DNA of 64,000 nucleotides from Brevundimonas bullata (GTDB taxonomy: Bacteria > Pseudomonadota > Alphaproteobacteria > Caulobacterales > Caulobacteraceae). The notes below the pieces were generated by a model. The model worked only from the letters and a program-made list of their open reading frames with translations. It searched no databases and had not been told where the DNA came from. The first letter of the stretch is position 1; the number at the start of each line of letters is the position of its first letter. Position numbers and translations under genes: made by a program. Positions 53,449 to 61,535 of the stretch are shown here, piece after piece. The stretch covers positions 1 through 64,000 of the forward strand of contig NZ_QLLC01000020.1 of assembly GCF_003350205.1 (NCBI RefSeq), written 5' to 3'.

Positions 53449-55536
53449 TCAGCAGTTCTGGATATAGGTCACATAGAAGCCCCGGATCATCCGGTGCTCT
53501 TGCATCCGTTCCCCTAGCGAAAAGCCGTTCATCTTTCGGGGTGTAGGCTGAAAAATATCCAACCCACGATCCAGAACCATCTTCCAGCCGGTGTCCGTTG
53601 TAATGTCGCGTGCATGGAGCGTTCCGGTTCCATCAAAGACCCAGGTGAAATCAACGCCCGTACCAGTGCAGGCCTCGGTGATCCCATCGAGGCATTCCCG
53701 CTGCTCTTGAATGTTCCCATCGTCCGGAGCGGTGACAAGATGCACCGCGACCTGATCTTCGGGCTGTTTGCGTCGGATCAGCATCTCGATCAGTTCCATC
53801 ACGTTGCGCGCCTGATAAAACTTCCGGACATATGGATCGGTAATGACAATCCGCGTTGCTCCATCCGTCCATGGGCCAAAGATCTTGTCGAAGCTGATGC
53901 CCTTGCGGTTTTCCGTGAAGACGACATGCCCGGGCTTCGGGACAAAAGCAGGAGCAGGAGCAGCGGCAACATCAGGCGCTGCGGAGGCAGCCGACGCTGA
54001 CGCTGGCACCGCCGAAATCGGCACGACCTCAGGCTGATCCGCACTGACATCCACATCGCCGGCAGACCGCCGATGGTAGAACTGAGGAAACTCTTCTTCC
54101 TCCAGCGTGGTGACAGCGCGCTTTGCTCCATCCGACGCGATGTAATGGAAATCAGCGCTTTCAAAGGTGCTGTCGATCCGCAGGAGCTGGTCTTTCACCC
54201 GTTTGCGGCATTCAATCGCAAACCGCAGCAACTCTTCAACCTCAGCTTCCGTCTCGCCGCCATTCGGGAAAATCAGCTTCAACAGGCCGGACATGGTTTT
54301 GCTGATCGCTGCACGGTCCCGGATATGGGTCTGAACGGGAATGGTGAAGTAGCGATCCGGCCGGTGCGAGAAGTCCTCGGCACGCAGGTGACGCAGGATT
54401 TCAGCAAGATAGTCGACGATGAACCCATAGCCAGACGTGAACATATCGCCTCGAATGATGCCTACCTCCCATCCCGGGAGATAGGCATGCAATCGATCGA
54501 TAAAGGCGCTGTCGTGGAACTGCGGCGGCAGCGCCTCGAACAGGTCAGTATTTTTCAGCATCCATGGGACGTTATGGTCTGTATTGCCAACGAAGGCGAA
54601 ACTGGCCTCAGCACCCATGGGATTTACCCCCCGCGAGAACTGCTTGTTCGCCATGTAGTTCTTCATGATATCGACAAGCGCCTTGTTAGCTGTCTTATCG
54701 CGGCCGGCAAATTCGTCAAAAGCGACGACATCCCAATAGCCAACCAACCCAATCCGCCCATTGGAGTTGTTCACGAAGAGCTTAGGAATCGTGACTTCAC
54801 CCCCGGAGATCAACTGACCATGAGGGGAGAACTCGGAATAGATATGCGATTTGCCCGTCCCCTTGGGACCAAGCTCAATGAGGTTGTAGTTGCGCTCGAC
54901 GAAGGGGATCAGTCGTAACAGTTGCAAAAGTTTCGACCTGCGCCCGAACAGAGAGGGGTCAAACCCGATGCTCTGCATCAGAAGATCAATCCATTCCGCG
55001 GTGGTGAATTTGTCACGCGTCTCGCGATACCCGTCATAGTCGACGCGGGCGATCTGGATCGGTTTCAGCGTATCGATGATCCAGGGGGAAATCCGGCTGT
55101 CTTCCGAGAACTCATATTGCACATCGGCGATGCACCAAATTCCGGTAACCAGCAGTTTCGGATGGGCCTTGACCGTGGCGCTGTCGATCGCAACCCGTTT
55201 GATCCCAAGGTTCTCAAACACCGCCTCATAGGCGTCGGTCTTTTCGTTCAACGCAACGCTGACCTGATCGATGACCTTGTAGCGGCCACGCTCCTTGATT
55301 GTCGACTGGACCAGCCCTGCTTCGGAACGATGGACGTAATGTTTGCGCAGGATATCCTTGACCGTCTCGATGCCTGTCGCAATCGAGGCTTCGTCGTCGG
55401 TGGCGCAGTATTGGCCAAGCAGGTATTCGAGCACATAGGTGGGAACAATGGCATTCCCCTTCACGGCCTTCACCAGGTCCTTGCGAACCACGAAACCGGC
55501 AAAATGCTCGTTTATCTTGTCATCAAGGGTCGACAT
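53449..55536 (-). CDS. brxL: BREX protein BrxL with C-terminal MIT_C-like domain
   Basis: The product (695 aa from ATG 55536) has the BrxL N-terminal region and AAA+ core: LIELGPKGTGKSHIYSEFSP (Walker A), VVAFDEFAGRDKTANKALVD (Walker B) and NPMGAEASFAFVGNTDHNVPWML. After an Ala/Pro linker the last 140 or so residues (ITDPYVRKFYQARNVMELIEML, AVHLVTAP, LHARDITTDTGWKMVLDRGLD) closely resemble the C-terminal domain of human MITD1. BrxL is needed for BREX phage defence; it is the last gene of the operon. I see no clear Lon-type Ser/Lys protease signature. Confidence 0.88.
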   Translation of the reverse strand: MSTLDDKINEHFAGFVVRKDLVKAVKGNAIVPTYVLEYLLGQYCATDDEASIATGIETVKDILRKHYVHRSEAGLVQSTIKERGRYKVIDQVSVALNEKTDAYEAVFENLGIKRVAIDSATVKAHPKLLVTGIWCIADVQYEFSEDSRISPWIIDTLKPIQIARVDYDGYRETRDKFTTAEWIDLLMQSIGFDPSLFGRRSKLLQLLRLIPFVERNYNLIELGPKGTGKSHIYSEFSPHGQLISGGEVTIPKLFVNNSNGRIGLVGYWDVVAFDEFAGRDKTANKALVDIMKNYMANKQFSRGVNPMGAEASFAFVGNTDHNVPWMLKNTDLFEALPPQFHDSAFIDRLHAYLPGWEVGIIRGDMFTSGYGFIVDYLAEILRHLRAEDFSHRPDRYFTIPVQTHIRDRAAISKTMSGLLKLIFPNGGETEAEVEELLRFAIECRKRVKDQLLRIDSTFESADFHYIASDGAKRAVTTLEEEEFPQFYHRRSAGDVDVSADQPEVVPISAVPASASAASAAPDVAAAPAPAFVPKPGHVVFTENRKGISFDKIFGPWTDGATRIVITDPYVRKFYQARNVMELIEMLIRRKQPEDQVAVHLVTAPDDGNIQEQRECLDGITEACTGTGVDFTWVFDGTGTLHARDITTDTGWKMVLDRGLDIFQPTPRKMNGFSLGERMQEHRMIRGFYVTYIQNC

Positions 55537-55543
55537 CGGCACC

Positions 55544-58057
55544 TCAGAAATCGAAATCTGTGCTGATCCCGCGCTTCAGTAGCAATGGCTGTGAAGCGTG
55601 ATCTTCGAAATGGCTGGTCTTGCCGATGCGTGTCCGCAGCTTCAGAAATACTGTCTGATTGTTATAGGCGTCTGCGCCCCGGGACAGCAGGAAGTTGCGC
55701 GATAGCTCGCGCTCACGCGGGTTCTCGGACGCAAAATCAAACTCCAGCTCGGCTTCGTCAGAGATGAGTGCTTCATCACCTGCAAAGATTGCGGCATAGA
55801 CCTGCCGGGGCTGCTGTTTTTCGGTAACCGGCTCCGCCTGATAGAATGTGATCTGGATCTGACCTGTCGTGATCTGGGCGCGGGCCGGCGGAATGATCTG
55901 CACCGACACCTGCCCGATATCCTCCTTGCGCTGCTTTCCCACACGCAGAACCGGCAGGACGATCTCCTGCAGGCTCGCCCCACCATGGACAAAGCGGCTG
56001 CCTGATCCTTTCACGCGCAGACGGTTGATCGAGTTCGGGATCAAGATGTCCTGATCACCACCCAAGCCAAGCTGCGCGGCCGTGAACTTCTTCATACCAA
56101 CGCCGCTGCTAAGGCCCCGACCGATCACATAGCGCCGATTGCGTGTGACGATGTCGCCTTCCGGCTCACTCAGCGCAAAGCCGCTTTCTTCTAAAGCCTT
56201 GTGCTGCCAAAGGAACCCATGATCCGCGGTGATCAGGATGTTCGAGAAATTGGCCGAGGTCAGCTTGCGCACCAGCTTCACCAGATCCTCAATGGCAGTC
56301 TCCGCCGCCGCAGGAACATTCTCTTCGGTGGCCAGCTTGTCGCCAATCGCGTCGATCTGATTGTGGTACAGGTAGAGAACATCATTATCTCGAAAGAGGC
56401 CCTTGCCCTCTGATGTCGCGAGATTCATGAAATCTTTCGCCGCCAGAACCTTGACTCGGTCCCCCGCCCGACCAGCAGCCAGCGCCTTTTCACGAGCGAC
56501 CGCGCCCATGGTGCTTTCACCGTCCAGCAACACCAGGTCATTGTCATTGCGAATGGCCAACTTCTGGTGCGGCAAGAGCGCCGCCATGCCAAGCTGAGTA
56601 TAGCTGGGTAAGGCTCCGATCATCGGCGTCAGCTCGGCATCAAACCGGTTGAGCTTACGGATCTCCCGCAGTGTCTCTTCGGCTACTTCGTAGCGGAGCG
56701 CGTCCGAGATGATGACGACGACTTTCTGTGGGTTCTCAAGGCGTCGGTAGAACGCAACCTGCTCTTGGTAAAAACCCATTTGACGCGGGAATCCCGGCAC
56801 CGCCCAATCCGTCAGACGGGTTACCTGATCCTGCCAAGCATCGTTCAGCTTCAGCACGAAATTCGTAGTGTAGCGGTTCTCGACCGCGTCATAGAGCGCG
56901 GACAACAGCCCCGACTGCCCGCTTTTCTGCATGTGATAGATAAACTTGCGATAAAGCTGGTCCAGGCGGAACCAGCTCGCGGAATAGCGCTTCACGCCGT
57001 CGGACAGGCTGGTCATGGTCAGGTCGGCCTCAGCCAAGGCCTGCTGGAACTCGGTCGCGTAACCGATGGCCTGATAGACGTCCGCGTAACGAGCATACCA
57101 ATGACTCTGACGGCGATCGCGTACCCATTTCAGCACATCTGTCGCCGCCAGGCTCTGCTGGGCCAACCCCTCGACGATGGCGATGACGATCCGCCGATCT
57201 ACCTCTTCGAAATGGTCATGCGGCATCAGCTTGCGGAAATCACGTGGTGCCAGATCGTCCCGGATCTTCAGCACATCCTGATAATCGCCCGAGAGCTTTT
57301 CGAACGCCTCTCCCCACCGGCGCGAGGCGCTCCAGCGGCGGAACATCAGCGCAGCATCCGTGCTCAGGGCGGCAGCCTCGCCCATCGCGCGCGCCCAGGC
57401 ACTGGAAAAGAGTGTGATGGCGAAGTCCTGAAAATCCGGTTCGGAAGTCACATAGCCATAACGCGTGGCCACTTCCTTCCAGAAGAACTCCGCCAGCCCG
57501 ACCCGATCCATCAGCCGCAGCGCTTCATCACGCTCTTCGGCTAATTCGGCCAGCAGAGCCTCGATCACCGTATCCAGATCGCCATCCGCACCGGCGCAGA
57601 CTGCGAGCATCTTACGGCGGACATCATTCGCGCTTTGCGACGGGCGCTCGCGCTCGATGGCGCGCAGGGCTTCCAGCCGCTTGCCGGAACGGTAGAATTC
57701 GGCGTGATCGCGCACGGCGGCTTCGTATTTCGCCGAAATGCCGAGATCGGCTACCCATATCGCCGCCTGATCGGCGCGGAAGACCGCGCTGGCCAGTTGC
57801 ACATCCAACAACCAGTTCTCAGCCATCGGCGGCTCAGGGCCATCCTTAAAGAGAAGGAACCGCGCTTTCGGCTCCTGCCGCAGCATGCGGTATTTAAGGC
57901 CGAATTCGCTGTTGGCGATCTCCACCTTGGTCACGCCCGGCAGGTCAACGGCATCGAATGCCGCGCGCAGATCGCGAACGGCGTCATACCAGAAGACTAT
58001 GCGGTGCCCCTGATCCTCATAAAGCCGCATCAGGCCGGCGGTGATGCGGTCAGTCAT
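55544..58057 (-). CDS. pglZ: BREX-1 phosphatase-domain protein PglZ (type A)
   Basis: The product (837 aa) has the alkaline-phosphatase superfamily core of PglZ: KVVVIISDALRYEVAEETL with the metal-binding Asp, IGALPSYTQLGMAALLPH, and ILITADHGFLWQHKALEES with the distal Asp-His pair. The N-terminus (MRLYEDQGHRIVFWYDAVRDL) is that of type A PglZ. It is a core BREX component acting with PglX and BrxC. Its start overlaps the pglX stop by 8 bp. Confidence 0.94.
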   Translation of the reverse strand: MTDRITAGLMRLYEDQGHRIVFWYDAVRDLRAAFDAVDLPGVTKVEIANSEFGLKYRMLRQEPKARFLLFKDGPEPPMAENWLLDVQLASAVFRADQAAIWVADLGISAKYEAAVRDHAEFYRSGKRLEALRAIERERPSQSANDVRRKMLAVCAGADGDLDTVIEALLAELAEERDEALRLMDRVGLAEFFWKEVATRYGYVTSEPDFQDFAITLFSSAWARAMGEAAALSTDAALMFRRWSASRRWGEAFEKLSGDYQDVLKIRDDLAPRDFRKLMPHDHFEEVDRRIVIAIVEGLAQQSLAATDVLKWVRDRRQSHWYARYADVYQAIGYATEFQQALAEADLTMTSLSDGVKRYSASWFRLDQLYRKFIYHMQKSGQSGLLSALYDAVENRYTTNFVLKLNDAWQDQVTRLTDWAVPGFPRQMGFYQEQVAFYRRLENPQKVVVIISDALRYEVAEETLREIRKLNRFDAELTPMIGALPSYTQLGMAALLPHQKLAIRNDNDLVLLDGESTMGAVAREKALAAGRAGDRVKVLAAKDFMNLATSEGKGLFRDNDVLYLYHNQIDAIGDKLATEENVPAAAETAIEDLVKLVRKLTSANFSNILITADHGFLWQHKALEESGFALSEPEGDIVTRNRRYVIGRGLSSGVGMKKFTAAQLGLGGDQDILIPNSINRLRVKGSGSRFVHGGASLQEIVLPVLRVGKQRKEDIGQVSVQIIPPARAQITTGQIQITFYQAEPVTEKQQPRQVYAAIFAGDEALISDEAELEFDFASENPRERELSRNFLLSRGADAYNNQTVFLKLRTRIGKTSHFEDHASQPLLLKRGISTDFDF

Positions 58058-61000
58058 CCGCGGCCTCCAGCCCCTTGATCGGCTTCAGCGCGCCGGCGAA
58101 CAGCGGATAGTTGCGCTTCACCCCGTCATCCAGATCGATGGCGATCTTCTGCTGCGCCATGGGATAGACGACATCGCGTTCCCATTCGGTCAGCTCGGCG
58201 ATCTGTTTGATGACCGTAGTTGTTTCCTTCTGCGCCTTTGTTTGCTGGGCGGGCGTAGCGGCAGGATCGTCGGCCAGCTTTTCCAGCCGGGCACGCTCCA
58301 CCTCCAGCTTGTGAATGAATTCGCGCAGATACTGGTTCAGCACGACGGAGACCGTGTCGGGCCGATAGCGGTGCATGTAGATCAGCGCGTTGAAGCTGCC
58401 CCTGGGGCTGGAAAACATCCAATAGATCGGGCGCTTCTTGTAGCGGCGCACATGATATTCGAAGAAATCCTTCGTGAACCAGCGGCGCAAATCCTTGCCG
58501 ATCGCCTTTTCGATGAAGGCGAGGTTTTCGCGGAATTTCGCCTCGCCAAAGGTGACACGCAGGAAGTCGCGGGCACGGCTGACGATGTCATCGGCAAACC
58601 AGTCGGCATCCAGTACCGGGATGACATTGTCGCGGTCTGGGGCGAAGCTGGGCTCCGGCACGCGGGCCAGATACTCCTCGATCCCCTCTCCCTGATTGGC
58701 AAGGATCAGGCCTGGCGCATCGAAGCTGTAGCGCCCGAACATGCAGCCCACGGCATAGTGGAGGAATTCGGCCACCGTATCCTCGCGCAGCCGCGCCTCC
58801 CGCTCCTCTTCCGAGGACTTCACGCCATAGCGGTAGGCCGGGTTGCAGGTGAGGGTGATTTCCTCGATCGGCACCTCGGGGGTGAGTTCGTCAGCCAAGC
58901 CATAGGCGTCGATGAAAATGCGGTTGTTCTCTTCCTCCAACCGTTGCATCTCGTTCGTCATGCCCCGCCAATGGGTGCGGAGCTTGACGTAGGTGGCCAC
59001 CAATGTTTCGCCCCGATGATCAGGCGAGAGCAGCGGAAGCGTGGTGAAATCCCAAGAGGTTTCGTAGGCGTCCCAATCTGCTTTGGCGAGTTTGACCAAA
59101 TCGTCCACAAGGTGCGAAACAGACACTCCATCATAGCCCTCGAAAACGGGAAGGAGCTTCATGCTACCGGGACCAAAATCTTTGGCTGCCACTACTCGTA
59201 GCAAGGGCGGAACGGCTTTGGAGTGCAGAAAACCCAATGTGAAATCTAATGCGCGTTTCTTGTCGCCAAAAAACATGGAATTCTTCTGGTCGAATACGTG
59301 ACCTTGCGACACTCGTCGAACCGACAACCTGCTTGCGATTGTGTTGTAGGCCAAGCCGTCTCGGAAGTAGTATTGTTCATTCCTGACAGTTGCGCTTCTA
59401 TGAGATTTAATCTCTAATCCGTCGGATGCCCAATCGAGAATAAACTCGTGGTTCCCATACCATTTTCTAAAATCACTACCCTTTACGTACGGAACCCACT
59501 TTCCCGACCAACTTGATTTCGTTTCAAGTGTCACGCCGAAGTCAATCGCGTCACGATTAACTTCGCCCCAAGAGCGAATAAAGCGTGGGTTATCTCCCGT
59601 TTGGAGGCCAGTAAACGCTTCGGCATACTCTTTCAGAGGTGTCCCTTTTGCATAGGCCTCCCGAGTGTGGTCCGAGACGAAATACGCAACCACGTTTCGA
59701 GGCAGACGAGCGAAGTCAGCCCCGCGCGCGCGATGTTCCCCGTGCTTGCTTCGAAGCATGGACGCCTTCTCATCGGAAGTCTGACCCTCAGTCAGATCGA
59801 AAAATTGAGCTTCTCGATTGGGATCGCCATCCTTTTGAGATACAAAGCATGCGACCTGTACAACTTCGCCCTTAATTTCGTCGAAAGCGCGAGGGCCAAG
59901 GTGGGCCAACTGCAGGAATGGCGACGCGGTCAACAATCGAACACGCATTTCTGTATAGTCATCGCCGAACAGCCAGCTATCCATTGCGATCATTGATGAA
60001 ATACCATGCTTTCTTGACAGCTTGCTCAAGCGATCAATGAACGCTGAATATAGATCGGAAAAGCAATCCGAAAACTCTTCAACCAGGAAAGATTGAAGTT
60101 GGCCGTTTAGATCACCCTTTTTCTTGTAGGGCGGGTTGGCCACGACCACATGATACTTAGGCGACAGCGCCTCGGCCATGCGCAACACGGCCACGACGCG
60201 CTCCTGCACCTCCTTCAGCAGCAAGTCGGATCCGAAATCCCGTGCCTCGACCACCCGCAGCGTCTCGGCCGGATCACGCAGCTTCGGCACGATCAGCGAA
60301 CCAACGTTCTTGGCCTGCTCGTACTGCCCCAGTGTCTTACGAAGTTCATCCGTGAACAGATCCTTGCCCACCACGGCGGCCACGTCCTGCATCTCGGTAG
60401 GTGTGAAGCGCACATTTTGCAGCACGACAATATCAGGCTTCGCCTCCATCCTCAGGAACCGCCGCCGCCCCAGCTTTGCCGCCGCCTTCATCGACAGCGC
60501 AAAGGCCGCCAAGGCGCCTGCGCGGTTATCAATCTCGATGCCCGTCAGGTTATGCGTCAGGATCAGGCCGGGGATTTCGGCCGCGTCATGGCCTTCCTCG
60601 GCATAGATTTCATAGAGCAGGTCAAACGCATAGGTCAGCATATGGCCCGAACCGCAGGCCGGATCGCAAATGCGGACATCCTCAGGCCGGGCGATCTTCA
60701 GGAAGTCCGTTTCCGGCTCTTCCGGCGCGATGTAATAATCCATCTTCGCCGCCAGCTTCGACTGCGGACGGTTCAGCAGCCACAGCCGCCCCAGCGAGTT
60801 TTCCACCAGATAGCGGACTATCCAATGCGGGGTGAAGAGCTGCGTCGCGGCGGGAATATTTTCCGCCGTGATCTTCTGGTTCTTCTTCAGGCCTGCAAAG
60901 ACCTGATCCTTCTTCTCGCTGATATAGAACTGGTAAAGCCAGCCGATGATCTCGACATCCTGGCAGGCATCTTCGGTCATCACCTCGCGCAGGCGGGCAA

Positions 61001-61535
61001 GGATACTGTCCGGCGACAGCAGATCGTCGGGCACCAGCAGCTCGGTAAAATCCTCGGCCCGGTCGAGCATATCGGCGCGCTCGAACATATACGGCATCGC
61101 GCCATGCCATTCGTTGCAGGCGTGGATCAGCAGCAGCCGATAGGCTTCCGCCTGCCCATCATGGACGGGGCGGGTACCGTTCAGATATTCGGCAATCTCG
61201 GGCCGGGCGCGATCCGGCAGATTGCCGGCCATAGCCTCCGCCAGAATCTCGGGCCGGGTGGCGCCATCGGCGGGTGAAACGACGCGCGGGTTGGTCAGGC
61301 CCGTCAAATCCATGAAGCGCAGCGCGGTGAAGCGGTTGAACCAGGTGTAGGCCGCCTGTTCGATCACGTGGGCGCGGTTGCTGTTAGCGGCCGCTTCCAG
61401 CTTGGCAATCGCCTTGGAATGTTCGCGGCGAGCCGCTGCGCCTTCTGCTAGAATCATGTCCAGCCGGGCGGTGACCTGATCGATCAGCAGGTTGCGCGCG
61501 CTTTGCGCAAATTTCTTCAGCGCGTTGGTATCCAT
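58050..61535 (-). CDS. pglX: BREX-1 adenine-specific DNA methyltransferase PglX
   Basis: The product (1161 aa) has SAM motif I DPACGSGHMLTYAFDLL (about residue 291) and catalytic NPPY (about 467-470), typical of N6-adenine methyltransferases. It marks host DNA at a non-palindromic site so that BREX can tell it from phage DNA. The part after NPPY, about residues 473-815 (DNA 59.1-60.1 kb), is conspicuously AT-richer than both flanks and contains the presumed target-recognition region. Its ATG shares one base with the brxC stop (TGATG). Confidence 0.95.
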   Translation of the reverse strand: MDTNALKKFAQSARNLLIDQVTARLDMILAEGAAARREHSKAIAKLEAAANSNRAHVIEQAAYTWFNRFTALRFMDLTGLTNPRVVSPADGATRPEILAEAMAGNLPDRARPEIAEYLNGTRPVHDGQAEAYRLLLIHACNEWHGAMPYMFERADMLDRAEDFTELLVPDDLLSPDSILARLREVMTEDACQDVEIIGWLYQFYISEKKDQVFAGLKKNQKITAENIPAATQLFTPHWIVRYLVENSLGRLWLLNRPQSKLAAKMDYYIAPEEPETDFLKIARPEDVRICDPACGSGHMLTYAFDLLYEIYAEEGHDAAEIPGLILTHNLTGIEIDNRAGALAAFALSMKAAAKLGRRRFLRMEAKPDIVVLQNVRFTPTEMQDVAAVVGKDLFTDELRKTLGQYEQAKNVGSLIVPKLRDPAETLRVVEARDFGSDLLLKEVQERVVAVLRMAEALSPKYHVVVANPPYKKKGDLNGQLQSFLVEEFSDCFSDLYSAFIDRLSKLSRKHGISSMIAMDSWLFGDDYTEMRVRLLTASPFLQLAHLGPRAFDEIKGEVVQVACFVSQKDGDPNREAQFFDLTEGQTSDEKASMLRSKHGEHRARGADFARLPRNVVAYFVSDHTREAYAKGTPLKEYAEAFTGLQTGDNPRFIRSWGEVNRDAIDFGVTLETKSSWSGKWVPYVKGSDFRKWYGNHEFILDWASDGLEIKSHRSATVRNEQYYFRDGLAYNTIASRLSVRRVSQGHVFDQKNSMFFGDKKRALDFTLGFLHSKAVPPLLRVVAAKDFGPGSMKLLPVFEGYDGVSVSHLVDDLVKLAKADWDAYETSWDFTTLPLLSPDHRGETLVATYVKLRTHWRGMTNEMQRLEEENNRIFIDAYGLADELTPEVPIEEITLTCNPAYRYGVKSSEEEREARLREDTVAEFLHYAVGCMFGRYSFDAPGLILANQGEGIEEYLARVPEPSFAPDRDNVIPVLDADWFADDIVSRARDFLRVTFGEAKFRENLAFIEKAIGKDLRRWFTKDFFEYHVRRYKKRPIYWMFSSPRGSFNALIYMHRYRPDTVSVVLNQYLREFIHKLEVERARLEKLADDPAATPAQQTKAQKETTTVIKQIAELTEWERDVVYPMAQQKIAIDLDDGVKRNYPLFAGALKPIKGLEAADD

